The notes beneath the pieces were generated by a model. It was not told where the DNA came from, made no database searches, and saw only the letters and a list, made by a program, of their open reading frames with translations. 64,000 nt of DNA, taken from NCBI GenBank assembly GCA_964059195.1, contig CAXKWD010000005.1:138275686-138339685 (forward strand), read 5' to 3'. Shown here in pieces: positions 35,463 to 47,089 of the stretch (its first letter is position 1; every line of letters begins with the position of its first letter). This stretch comes from Ectobius pallidus. Lineage: Eukaryota > Arthropoda > Insecta > Blattodea > Ectobiidae. The position numbers were made by a program, and so were the translations under genes.

Positions 35463-36018
35463 CAGAGTGTCCCAATAAAATGTATACACTCATTAAATTA
35501 CTATAACACTGACAATTATTATAATACAGAAAAGTTTCAAAAATCAAAATAATGTGAACAAATGTAGAAACCAGCCAATTATAGAAAGTCTTCAAATTGT
35601 TGGCCACTGTGGTCCATGCACAGCTAATAACGCTGACTGATTGAATCCAAAACGTTCCTAATCATTTCAATTGGTAGTTCGGCACATTCTCTTTCAATGA
35701 CTGTTCTCAACTCATTGATTGTAGCTGGTTTTGTGGTGGTTCTTATGGACATCCATATCACTTCCTTCTACCTCAAACTTATCTCGCAAACGAGTAATTG
35801 TGAGTCTCCTTGGTGCATCTCGTTCAAACTCCATTCTAAACAATCTGTGCACTTCACTTATGTTCTCAGTCTTCCAGTAGCACTTTAAAATGAAATTTTT
35901 TTCCTCAAAGTTTAGTCTGACTCCAGCCATTATTTTAAGCAGAACAACTCAAAAAAGAAGAAAAAGTGTGGTTGTTATGAACTGTCAAAGAGTGTATACA
36001 TTTTATTGGGACACTCTG
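35463..36018 (-). mobile_element. Internally deleted Tc1/mariner element, DUF4817 type (556 bp)
   Basis: Perfect inverted ends beginning CAGAGTGTCCCAATAAAATG (26 or more bases) lie between TA dinucleotides at 35461-35462 and 36019-36020. The minus strand carries the N-terminal part of a transposase gene; the catalytic part is deleted. The identical ends suggest recent mobility. Confidence 0.88.
35712..35930 (-). pseudogene. N-terminal HTH (DUF4817-like) transposase remnant
   Basis: The frame begins MAGVRLNFEEKNFILKCYWK and continues through EVHRLFRMEFERDAP and TRLRDKFE, the pattern of the DUF4817 helix-turn-helix at the start of one group of Tc1/mariner transposases. It ends after 72 residues at the internal deletion. 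No catalytic residues remain. Confidence 0.75.
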
Positions 36019-36021
36019 TAT

Positions 36022-39000
36022 ATTATATATTTGAATATATTTGAATGCAAGGCCTACTGTTCATAGATCTAATAATAATAACAATAATAATCATAATAAT
36101 CTACACCAAATTTAGGGTTTTAGGAAGCTAAGTCATAATCATAATAAGTTGATTACTGACTACTGACAGGAGAAAACGCAGTCGACATTCATAACAAGCA
36201 ATCGAACTCAGATCATTTAACCCGATATCCCTCTATTGGTAGCTGATCTACCACTAATGTGTTGAGTGCAAACAGACAAAACACAGAAGATGGAGTTTAT
36301 CTTGGTGTAACATTCGCGGGCGATGCGGGTGGCACACACGGGCAGTGTTAATTGAAGTGGTAATGTAATTATGAACTCAGTTTGTAGAGCCTGATTGTTC
36401 ACTTGCATCGCGCGGGACGCTTCACTAGGCTTTATATCGAAACCCATTGAAACACATTCCAAATTAAATACATTCCAATTTGTTTTATCTGCAAGAGAGG
36501 GATCTCTCTCTTTAGTTTTCAATTCGCCATCGAAATTTAGGAGAGGAGATGCAGCGTTTCGATTTTCATAACAAAGTTAAATGTTTCTTTTTCAAAGCAT
36601 CTGCAGCTGGATAATATTTGGGGAGGAGGGTAATTATTCATGTCATGTTTGAGATAGCGACAAAAATATTTTAAAATATGTATATTTTGTAAAAACTAAA
36701 AGTTTAACTGCTGGTAGCTCTAAATATCTAATTCTGAACAATATAAGTAACCTATGCTTGTTAATTTAAAAGATAACACAGACCAACGGCCACTTTGGAG
36801 CCTTAGAATTTTGTACCTATTCTTGGGTATATTTAGGTCGCTGATACCAAATGTGCCATCAGTTTTGCCATATCTGCTTTAGTTTGTGAGATATGGCATT
36901 ACCATTATGCATATTATCTCATTTTACGTTTGATATAAATAAAACACAGTGCCTATTTTTAGCTTCTAAATCACGTGAAAAAAAAGAACACACTAACATT
37001 ACATTAACATGACAATAACAATATAACATGGGGTCTGTTAAAAAAATGGTATTATCACATATTTCACGGTCGGTTATGACTTATGAGCTGTCAATTTGAG
37101 AGCCAAAAAATAATCCAGCTTTTAGTTTTCTGTACTTCGTACAGTTTTCGTCCTACGGTTCCAAAAGGTATGGTCAAGAACCTTCACCAGCTATATTATC
37201 AAGCAAGATTTTGTTTCGCGAAAGAGGTTATAAGTTAATGGCACTGTATATTAAGGGAGAGCTGGTAGAGGAAAACTGTTTACATATTTGGAATAAGCAC
37301 ACTAAGTATAGCCAAAATCCGGTAAAACAACTGAGACACCAAACAAAAAGTTTTTTTTTTTGTTGGGTTGTGTAATATACTAATACCTAGAACAATATAA
37401 GAAATTTTATTACTAAAAAGGTTAACATAGGCCTACTAATAAGCTCTAAAACACTGTAAATACGCTTGTTGCTTTAAAAGTTAACATAGCCTACTATATA
37501 TTCTATGGAATTAGGATGTGCTGAACTTAATTTAATAAAAATATTGTTAAAATAAGGTCCATTTTACAGAAGAACATAGCGGTTATCAAGCCGTGGCTGA
37601 GATCATAGATATTCTTTGGATAGAAGTTTCTGGAAACGCACAACATAATCTTTTTTTTTTTTTACATCATTACAGTATATTGCTCCAGAAACAAAACATT
37701 ACGAAGGTTAATAATGATGATAGCTTTTCGGGATTCCAGCCGTGTGAAAAGATTTAAGTTGTCCGAGCTTTCGTTGCTACTTTCCCTGCAGTCTTTTTCT
37801 AGGAAGAAGTAAGCTAGGTCGGAAATTGGAAGTAACAGTGTACAGTGTTGATGGAAGGTAGGCAATTTGGAGCGAAGAAGCAAATAGATCGTCAGTGTTT
37901 CATAGACAAGTTTCTTCGCTCTTCATTGGTTATTCACATTGTAGAGAACATTAAAAAAAACACACACACACTGAAAATATCCAGAATTCGGAGAAAAATA
38001 TCCTTTACCAAAATATTTCAAAAAATTCGACAGAAAAATGCCTTAACAAAATACTTTAATAGAATTATTCTTATATGGTAAACACTTTAGTATAATTAAT
38101 TACATGGCCATTTTTAAGTCCTTTAATTAAAATAATAAAGAATCATCAAATAGCTTGCCCCTTATAATTATATTTTATTTTATTTACAGTTGACCTATTT
38201 CATTATAATATCAGAGACGGTCTCTATTATTATATTACACGCTGAAGTACATTCATATTGCAAGGCCACTATATCTAATCAGCAGTACGAGCATAATACT
38301 AATCACACATAACATATATAGGTCAGCTTAGATTATAGCCATGTTTGTCTTATGCTCTCTGAGCATATTCAATTTGGTATGTCAAGGAAATCATAACCAC
38401 CTAAGGCAGATATTCATGGCTGAGATTCTCTCATCCTATTGGGCATCTAATATTTACTTCTAGAGCAATTTATTTTAAGGTTCGGGCACATACTAGCTTA
38501 AAGCCTTCGTTTCTTGAATTAGAGCACCATTTGGAGAGTTTCAATTTTTTAACGGTTAAATAATGCAATACTATGAGAGTGAATCCTAAAGTTCCAGCAG
38601 TCTAGTTGACCTAGGTGAGATTCAAATGCTATAAGTTCGAAAGTTCAAATCACGGTTAAATCTATTGTTTTGTACTTTCAATCTGCAAAATTATTCTTCC
38701 ATTTACTAACGCAATAATATAGAAGGCAGGAGTGTATCTTCCAACGGTCACTTTTCTTGCGTATTTTGCGCAGACGTACGTGTTAAATCTTTTCATATAA
38801 TTAACTTTTTATTCCCTTGCAAGGTTAATTATTAAGAGTAAGCCTATTTGTATTCCTTTATTTACTTATTTCTTCTTCTTCATTTCATAGTTTGGTTCAT
38901 AGGCCTTGTTCCGGCCTCGTCCCATCTCTGTCTTGGCCGTCCAGGATTTCTTCATCCTCTTGTATGTCAAAATTATTTTCCGCATTCATTTACATTATTT

Positions 39001-39422
39001 ACTTATTTATAACTGAAAAGGTCGTTTAAAAAAAAGCCAATAGTGTAGGCAATTCTAAGAGTGCTGAACCGAAAGAACTTAGTTTTCTATGTAATTTGAT
39101 TACCTTCTTACATATTTCAATTAATTCTGACAATGTTTTATCACGATTGAAATCAACTATCTATTTAAACATTTCAATTTCAACTTAATTTTCACATTCT
39201 CCATCTTGAAGAACTTGAGTTTTAAGTTTAAACAAAATGTGTACCTAAATATGTGTTCATGTACCGGTTCTTAAGTACCGGTACTTCTAAAAGAGCAGAT
39301 TAAAATAATTATGTAAAATGACCGGCCTATCATTACAAATATGTTTAGCCAACACGAAAGTAGTTAAATACTTGAAATTCAAATTTAAGCTTTGGCACAA
39401 GCATTTTAACAGAAATAGCATT
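36022..39422. other. Long AT-rich stretch, nothing defined
   Basis: I see no gene, terminal repeat or RNA in this 3.4 kb. The block 36780-36990 (GATATGGCATTACC and neighbours) looks conserved-repeat-like but has no second copy here. TAGGCCTA at 37428, TAGCCTA at 37487. Confidence 0.35.
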
Positions 39423-39425
39423 TTA

Positions 39426-39767
39426 GAGTAGGATTACTCCCACAACGTCTCTGGCCTTGAAGGCTAACCCAGCCAGCGAGCTTCTCGTTACGTCTCGTTA
39501 CCAAGATGCGCGGATTCGCTGCGCGTAAGATCAGTGACCTACTGCTAGGCAGAGAGTAAAGATCATTCTCCACGTTGCCAGGGGTAGAAAATACTGTAGT
39601 AGTTGAGTGGATGGATAATGCCGGAGGGACAGAGACAGACAACACGTGGAGTGGGATGCCAATCAGGGTGCAGCTACCTCCCCTAGCCAGGAACTCTACG
39701 AGCGGTGAGACTCGCTCCTAAGGTATATACGTAAAAACCCAGAGACGTTGTGGGAGTAATCCTACTC
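39426..39767. mobile_element. MITE with perfect 29-bp inverted ends (342 bp)
   Basis: GAGTAGGATTACTCCCACAA begins the left end and its complement closes the right end without mismatch. TA dinucleotides at 39424-39425 and 39768-39769 fit a Tc1/mariner-type target. The inside is unusually GC-rich for this window and non-coding. Confidence 0.85.
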
Positions 39768-39769
39768 TA

Positions 39770-40588
39770 ACTAGCCTATACCAACACTGAATTTGTATGT
39801 TGAGTATTAAGTTTGTTTAATTTAGCCTGCCGTCGAAAAGAGAAAATTTACTACAGTGTAATGCAAGATTTCAGTATTTCCCAAGGACCAGGTTCTCTTA
39901 ATTCTGAAAAAACTATGATACGGCAAGTTAGAGAAAAACAAAGCAATCGTAGTTCATGAATTCATTCAACTTTTGCCCTAGAATTCGTAATTATATGTCC
40001 TGTCCTAATTTGAACATCACTAAATAATTCCTAAGAACGACATGTATGTCACCAGAATAGAGTAAATTGTTTATACGGAACAGTACCACATAATTAACCA
40101 CTATTGCCGACGACCACAATAATGCATTATTACAGCTCTTTATGTTGTCAGCCTGCATTCAATCATTTTGCCCATTACGGTTTAACCATCCGCGGATAAA
40201 ATGATATGAGGGGATACCATATTGATTTACTAAACGTTTTATAGGTCCAGAATTGAATTCGCCATATATTGAATTATTTCGTAGTGTTCGTGTTTGTATA
40301 ATGTAAAACTATTTATGACATGCAAGAGCGGCAATAACAGTTGGTCGTGTTTATTTAACCATAATGGGAGTAACTAAACAGATGCGATGATGGCCTCAAA
40401 TGCCTCTGGTACTACTGTTAATTAGTTTGCTGAAATGAAGAGAATGCCGTACAATATGGATGCTTTATTCACTGTCTTACGAGTATTTATTAGTAAATAG
40501 TGAGAATGTGTATAGAATTTCTCCAGACTTTTTGTATATTTTTTACCTGCCGTTCCTATCGTTAAAAGTTTACTTACTGTTCGTGTCA
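39770..40588. other. AT-rich sequence, nothing recognised
   Basis: No gene or element seen. TAGCCTA at 39772. Confidence 0.35.
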
Positions 40589-40589
40589 T

Positions 40590-40616
40590 TTTATGAAGAC
40601 CTCGTCCCAAACCATC

Positions 40617-40657
<41 letters not shown>

Positions 40658-41335
40658 TGTCGTAGTTTTACCTCTCCCTTTTAGGATTTAAGCGACCCAA
40701 GCCGAATGGGCCTTACAGGGCCGGATGAGTGATCAGCCCAATGCCGGGGCCACCTCCGAGACATCACGAACACATAGGACGAGACACACCATTCTCTCTC
40801 TCACACACACACACACACCAGACAAGGCGAGGATGGGATGAATATGATAATGACGGCCAGATGATATCCGGGGACCACATGGGCCTAAAGTTACCCGACA
40901 TTTGTCTCACAGGTGAGGAAAATCCCCAGAGAACATTTCTCCCGACCAGGATTCGAACCCGGGCCCGCTGCGTGAGAGGAGTTAACGCATCCCCTACGCC
41001 AAATGGATGGTCCATCATCTTCCTACGAAAGAATATAGTAGCAATGTTCCCTAATCCGAAAATCTGCACCGACACCAACACCGACAAAGAACAGGTGCTC
41101 GTCTAGTCGCGTGAGTTTCCCCAGTGTTGCCGCTGTCATTCACCACTTCAAGTGAAGTAATCTTGCTGTGGTACATATTTGGCAACATTGTACTGAAGTG
41201 CAGACAAGTGTGAATCCACCTAATTACTTTTGTATTCACTGATTGACGGGTCGAAGAAGATTAGGGTGGCAGCAGATAGAGGCAGTTCTTGGGAGAAAAA
41301 AAAGTCTTTAAGAAGTGGCAATCACAGTACTGTTA
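40590..41335 (+). repeat. Dispersed repeat family T, copy 1, split by a SINE
   Basis: Family T (blocks GACCTCGTCCCAAAC, GCAATGTTCCCTAAT, GTGCTGTGGTAC, TTTGGCAACATTGTACTG, AGGCAGTTCTTGG) occurs here, at 58498-59085 and inverted at 61350-61700. This copy is interrupted by the SINE at 40622-41011. No coding frame recognised. Confidence 0.8.
40622..41011 (-). mobile_element. tRNA-derived SINE (family C) inserted in family T
   Basis: Flanked by the duplication CCATCATCTT (40612-40621 and 41012-41021). The minus strand has an A-box-like TTTGGCGTAGGGGATGCG and the B-box GGGTTCGAATCC. A CTTT run on the plus strand (40621-40657) represents a GAAA-type 3' tail, and a CA microsatellite lies inside at 40802-40818. 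Confidence 0.88.
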
Positions 41336-42110
41336 TATTTACTAACAGGTACCTGCGGCTTCATCTGGGATTATTAATTTAACGGCTAGATACTTTTTGA
41401 ATCATTTAAAAGAATTAAAATAAATTTCATTTCAAAAGAATTAAAATAATGCTTATTATCGCTGACAATGTTTTTACATTAATTGCATGAATTAGTAGAT
41501 AGGCAGATAGGTCCATCAGATCGCATGCGATCCCTGGTGAACCAATAAGGGTTTTCTAGGCAGACAAACGATTGCCAGCCATTTTTACTTGAACTGTTTT
41601 TTCCTATGCATGGTCTTTCTTGCAATTAGCTTCCTCCATTCGTGGCCAACGTTTTTGGCCACGTTTAATGTTTCTTCCCATTTCAGATTAGTGGAATTGC
41701 ATATTTCTGCATGTCATTTTATTCTTATTCTTCAATTTCCTTTCTTTCCTTATCTTCCATTATGCCCAGCATTACGTTTTTCTTAAATGAATTAATTTTT
41801 CTCATTATGTGACCAAAATATTTTAATTTTCCTCTCGCAGCTAGTGAGTGCGTAAAGTGTTATTTATAGTTATATTGTTTGACTTAGTGGTTAAATAATT
41901 AAAAATACCTGTACTGAAACGAATTATGTGCTGCCATGTGGGCATACAGTTTCGAAATGAAACAATTAACTGCCCATAGCTTCATTTCTCATTCTACCAA
42001 ATTTTCTTGTTCCTTCCTTTTATTTTTCCTTCTATGGCATTTGGCAGTCATCTTCTTTTCTTGATGGGTCCTAACCAGGTAGGTTTTCCTTTTTCCTTAC
42101 AACTTCCAAG
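41336..42110. other. AT-rich sequence, nothing recognised
   Basis: No gene or element seen. Confidence 0.35.
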
Positions 42111-42113
42111 ATA

Positions 42114-42796
42114 CGAGGGATGTTCCAAAAGTAAGTTTCGTCGTTTTTTTAAAAAGTGAAGATGGTAAAGCAGATGAAGCAAACAAATGCCATAAGAATC
42201 GACACCTATTGCTGGTTCAACGACGGAAAGAGCGTCAGCAGAGGAGAAACGATGCATGAGTAGAGTCCCGAAGAAGAGAGAGTAGCAGTAGACTGGCGTG
42301 CCCGAGGTTATTTGAGTACAAATCACGATGGCAGATGGACGTGTACTGAAAACGTGGTCGACAATGGAAGTACATGCTGTTATCTGGTATGAATGGGGAT
42401 GTAGGACTAGTGTGTCCATCATCCATGAACGCCTACAGACTGTGTATGGTGAAGAGGTCATTTCTCATCAAATTGTTGGTCGCTGGTGTTGCATGTTCAG
42501 TGAAGGAAGGCACCTGTTCCACGCAATGAAAGCCGAACTCTCGGGACGTCACTTCCAAAACAATGCTGAGGTGGAGAAGGCTGTGCGACAATTCCTTGCA
42601 TAGCAGGGCACCGAGTTTTACCAGAGTGGTTTCTTCAAACTGATTGCAAGCTATGACAAATGTCTCAATGTCGGTGGAGACTATGTTGAAAAATAGTGCA
42701 AAGGGTATATTTCATGATTGCATGGTGTATTTGTTTTGGTAATAAAGTTTCCATGTGAAAAACAAATGACGAAACTTACTTTCAGAACATCCCTCG
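42114..42796 (+). mobile_element. Internally deleted mariner element (683 bp)
   Basis: Inverted ends CGAGGGATGTTCCAAAAGTA and the complement of CGAGGGATGTTCTGAAAGTA lie between TA dinucleotides (42112-42113 and 42797-42798). The internal transposase frame keeps only its two ends, so the element is non-autonomous. Confidence 0.9.
42328..42696 (+). pseudogene. Mariner transposase remnant, N- and C-terminus fused
   Basis: The N-terminal HTH portion (TSVSIIHERLQTVYGEE, QIVGRWCCMFSEGR) runs straight into the C-terminal portion (GRHFQNNAEVEKAVRQFL). After one in-frame stop at 42601-42603 the same frame continues to the family C-terminus (SYDKCLNVGGDYVEK) and a stop at 42694. The whole DD34D catalytic core is missing. 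The fusion stays in frame, so a short DNA-binding peptide of 91 residues is possible. Confidence 0.85.
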
Positions 42797-42799
42797 TAC

Positions 42800-43975
42800 G
42801 TATATTTTCACATATTCTTCTTAAAACATCTTCATTCATTATTCTGTCTGTCCACAGAATTGTCTCCATGTACATCCAACACACATCTCAAAGCTCTCTA
42901 AATATTTCCGTCCCATTTTTCGTGGTATCCATTTTCATAATCGTCCTTAGCTGCAAATCTAGTTGATGCAATCAACCAGTGCCCTCTTTTTGTTAAAAGC
43001 CGTCTTGGCCTTAGTTATCATTTCCCTAATTTCTTGTGTGTGTGAGTCTGAGTGTATGTATGTATGTATCAGTAGCGGCTCGTACTTGTAAACGTAGGTG
43101 AAGCTCAAATCAAGGTTTGCAAAGTTCATGTCGGTGCATTAACTGTAGGAAATACAGTACAAAGTTCTCCCACAAGGGGAAGAAGGTGGCTTTATATTTA
43201 TCCCTGCTATCAATGCACATAGGCCTACATGCACGTTATTATGTTACATTGCTTACCTATTTGTTGTATGTCAAGTTGATCCTCCTATCCTCCACAGCAC
43301 GAATAACATTTAAAAATTCACAGACTCCAGTTTCATTCCATGCCTAAGGTGAAGGCATGGCCAACAGCATAGCTTTTTAATGTATTAGTTCCTACATAAC
43401 CACTGGTGCTGGTTGTACCACGAAGCGTTTAATTTGTCTTTGTATGGTTTGCTAGCCTGAGAATTTAACTTTTCTCTTATTATACTCTCTCCAACGACTA
43501 AAGGGAGTATGTATCCGTTTTAACAGATTCAGTTTTACATTACAGCTTGTGATAAATTTATATTGGCAAACACAATGAAAGTAAACAGCATTTTTTTTTT
43601 AACTGAAGCTCACCTGAACTAATAAAGTGAAATCACTCTTAAATATACGTTACGAACAATCACAACTGACACATAGCAACACATGGAACAGACTGACAAT
43701 TTGGAGGGAATGCATGTTCCCACGAATATTCATCAGAGTAGAATGACTGTGTTCAAAACATAAAACTTACTTTCCATTTGCTTCCCTGCTACAGTACTTT
43801 AAAATTATTAGTGGGATTCTCAATTAAGAATCTGCAAAAATGTAGTCCCCCCCCCCCCCCAAAAAAAAGCGAGGAAATATAATGCCTTCTTATCTTACTT
43901 AATAAAACTTAGAAAATATAATCAGAGCTAAATTTATTTTACTTTGTAGGAAAACTACAGTATTTAGGAAAGAAG
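42800..43975. other. Unassigned sequence
   Basis: A CAGTAGCGGCTCGT at 43071 resembles a hAT end but no right partner was found. Poly-C at 43848-43860. TAGGCCTA at 43220. No gene seen. Confidence 0.35.
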
Positions 43976-43987
43976 TGTCATTTAGAC

Positions 43988-44275
43988 CAGCGTTTCTCAA
44001 CCTATGGTCCGCGGACCACTGGTGGTCCGCGAAACCACTGGTGGTCCGCGAAGATGGTGCAGATGCTCCACAGGCATAATTTAAAAATATCATAAAGCAA
44101 GTGGGAAGTAAAGAAGTAAATTTTTTCCACATATTTCGTTATAATGACCTATAATTAATACCCCAAATATTAAGAATATAGACCTTCTTTTAAAAATGGG
44201 ATGTAAAATTAGGGGTCCGTAAAATTTTTTAGACATCTTAGAGGTCCTCGGGTTCAAAAAGGTTGAGAAACGCTG
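43988..44275. mobile_element. hAT MITE with 8-bp target duplication (288 bp)
   Basis: Ends CAGCGTTTCTCAACC and GGTTGAGAAACGCTG are perfect inverted repeats. ATTTAGAC is duplicated at 43980-43987 and 44276-44283. The left part holds repeats of ACCACTGGTGGTCCGCG, a pattern seen in hAT MITEs of several animals. Confidence 0.93.
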
Positions 44276-44289
44276 ATTTAGACGGTCCC

Positions 44290-44590
44290 GGCCGGGGAGA
44301 CAAGTAGTCATAAATCTATCGGCTTAGCTCGGTGAGTATAGGCAAGGAGGCAAGAAGACCAAAAATTGTCTGCTTCAAATATGACGTATATCCCGAAGAG
44401 AGGGTGGAGTGGCGGGGGAAATTTTCTACGCGTTGCCATAGCAACCGCTGTAAACAAGAAGAGCAAGAGAAGCTGGAAAGTTTGTTCTTCACCCAGCCCA
44501 TTGGTGTTCCGTGATTGCCCTCCTGGTGAATGTTGAGGAACTGCGGAACGCTGTCTCTGGCGCGAACATTCAAACAATATATTACTGAAT
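44290..44590. other. Locally GC-rich segment
   Basis: About half G+C against roughly one third in the surroundings, with several CpG. No bounded element or convincing exon is visible; overlapping short frames on both strands are not distinguishable from chance. Contains the X-box-like site below. Confidence 0.4.
44432..44445. promoter_or_regulatory. RFX X-box-like motif
   Basis: GTTGCCATAGCAAC matches the imperfect-palindrome X-box bound by RFX factors. It is a single site with no associated gene in view, so function is unproven. Confidence 0.35.
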
Positions 44591-44599
44591 TTCATCTTA

Positions 44600-46430
44600 C
44601 GAGAATAACAGTAAAAGTAATAACGATAATAATAATATAATAATTATGATCATAAAAATAATTATAAATAAAATTCGAATCAAATAAGTAGGAAATGATA
44701 GGTGGATTTGTTCTTCACCATCTTCCCCTGAATAGCCGCTACTGGTATGTATGTATCTATGTATGTATGTATGTACATATGCAAGCAATGTTGGGCTTCT
44801 TGTGAGCATACCACTTCCAAGCTGATCACCAGTAGTTATTCAGTAGTTTTAAAATGAAACCTATAAATAAGAAAACATATGTATGTGTTAATATACACTA
44901 TATATGTATATAAACCCTATGTATATGTACATATACACTATTCTACTATTCAATGCATAGTGGGAATATGGACACAAAGTCACTGTGGAGTAATGTACCT
45001 CGTAGTACGTTACAATATCGCATAGGTCTAAGTCTTTCAGTGAAGTAAACCGTTGGAGAAATACGAGTAGGCCTATATTCCATTTTCCACTCTGTTACTG
45101 TCGTAGTGTCAAGATTTCTCGAATTTCGGTGTAAGGGGAAAATGTTCTCCTTGTAATTAATTATTCTCATCTAAATTCAACATTATATAATCTGTGGAAA
45201 CACCATTATATACTTCCAACCATTCTTATTCCTATTTAGCTGTTGACTTTGTCTTATGAAACTGGGTTGCTTACCATGATGGCAAATGTTTTGTTAAATT
45301 CTGATATAATGCTACTAGTGGACTTATCAGATTTTTGCTGATTACGCTAAACACAGTTGAATTTGTTCACATGGTATCGAATAACTATCGTTTTCATTTA
45401 CGCTGTTCAAAACAATCCATTTTTTTTTTTGGCTTCGCATTCAAACTGGGTTTATGTAAGCGTTGAAAATGATTTACAATTACTGGCATTCATCTATTGT
45501 ACCGCAAGTGAAACTTCGTTTCAGATTTAATTGCTGAAAACAAAATATTCGGCGTGTTTTTTGTGATGGTACTCCGTTAGTGGGAAATATTTGACAATCA
45601 AACCAAGAGAGAAAAAATACATTTCAGTAAAAACTAAAGCTAAACACCGCATGTAAATGCTAAATCCGTACAGCAGTTAACATAATGGTTACTCATCTGT
45701 GATTTGATAGTTCCATTTAAATGGTCATTACATCATAATCCATTTCGTAGAACAGAGATATAATGCGTAATAGACTAAAGTGCCTACAGAACGCAACATT
45801 TCAGTTTATATCGGATTTAATGACTCTGCAAGTACTGCAATTACGACGATGTAATTTATAGCCTATTTAGTAGGGCTTATTATCAGAAGTAAAAATATTC
45901 CTTTGTTAGATGTTAATGTAAAAATAATTTTTATTTGCAGTGGCAAACGTTTGGCACGATTATCTCCGGTCCAGAGTTCTATGCAATGAATTTCAGTGCA
46001 AGTGAAAGGAGATAACGACGTGAGTCGTTCCATCAACTTACGCATCAATGTGATGCGTTGCGATGTGAAATCTCACTGTCTTTATCGAATTGAACTGACA
46101 GATGTTCTGTTTAAAGTAAAGTTAAATGAAGCGAATGGACCAAAGTGTGCGACTGGCAAGTTGCCTAATCCTTTAGCTTGATTACATCGAATATATACAC
46201 TTATAATCCATTAACCTTTGCAAAGTCATGCTATCTTAGCACTATAAATATGTTGCACAGAAATGCCAATTCAAAATTGAAGAGCTCAAAATTACGCAAA
46301 ATATTGCTTCACCATTTGACTGGATGATAACTTTCCGACTGCATCATCGTGGGTTTCATCAGAGCATTACATAGTTTTCCATTTTTTTATTATACTTGAT
46401 TCATCCGTCAGCGTCATTAAGAAAAAATAT
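44600..46430. other. AT-rich sequence, nothing recognised
   Basis: Short TATG runs near 44750. No gene or bounded element seen. TAGGCCTA at 45068, TAGCCTA at 45857. Confidence 0.35.
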
Positions 46431-46439
46431 ATGTTCCAC

Positions 46440-47085
46440 GTCACGGCGACGATTACATCAGTTAAAATGTTAATAATTTCAAGGGACATTCATGTTAAAT
46501 TCCGGTCCAGAAAACCACCATTAACGGCCGTGGGTGTCGGCATGCTGACCACATGCCCCCCAATCCTGCCATCTGCCCACGGGAGATGATGCAGCGGTCG
46601 GGTGGTAGGCCAAGTCCCTCCAGGGATGTAGCGCCACGGAGTTTAGTTTAGTTTATTCATGTTAAATTGGAAGGAAATTGAACAATTAATTATTTGGTTG
46701 TCTGTGTAATAAACAAATTTACAAGTAGAAGAAATACCGGTAGACATTAAGTCAAAAATGTACTGGATCAAAGTTGTAGAAAATCGTATACTCGAGAGTG
46801 GAAGTACTCTACAAATTTTTATAGCCTTTTTACAGAATCTTTCAAAGAAGCTAAAAATTACATGAAACGGAACCATTAATATGGCCACCATCTTGAAAAA
46901 AATCAAAAAATAAAAATTCTTACACGTAAGTCATTTTAATGAAGACTTTTAGGAACGTTCATGCCAAACTGGAAGAAAATCGAACGTGTTTGGACGAAAC
47001 ACACAAATTTACACACACAGACGGATTGTCGGAAGGTCGAGTTAAAAAAGGACCCCGCTTTGCTCGGTTAGTAAGGTAGTCATTT
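46440..47085 (-). repeat. Dispersed repeat family S, copy 3, split by a SINE
   Basis: The reverse complement matches 34905-35130 and 35195-35455 (CGAGCAAAGCGGGGTCC, GATTTTCTTCCAGTTTGGC, ATGGTTCCGTTTCATGTAA). The SINE at 46501-46655 sits inside it. Confidence 0.65.
46501..46655 (+). mobile_element. Short GC-rich SINE, full copy with 13-bp target duplication
   Basis: TTCATGTTAAATT flanks both sides (46488-46500 and 46656-46668). The body matches 17646-17769 in reverse and ends in a TTTAG repeat tail (GAGTTTAGTTTAGTTTA). No convincing pol III boxes seen. The 3' part (GGGATGTAGCGCCACGGAG) resembles LINE 3' ends, so LINE-tail mobilisation is plausible. Confidence 0.85.
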
Positions 47086-47089
47086 CGTT

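Noticed and set aside
43071..43110. hAT left end CAGTAGCGGCTCGT
   Set aside because: No complementary right end or target duplication found.
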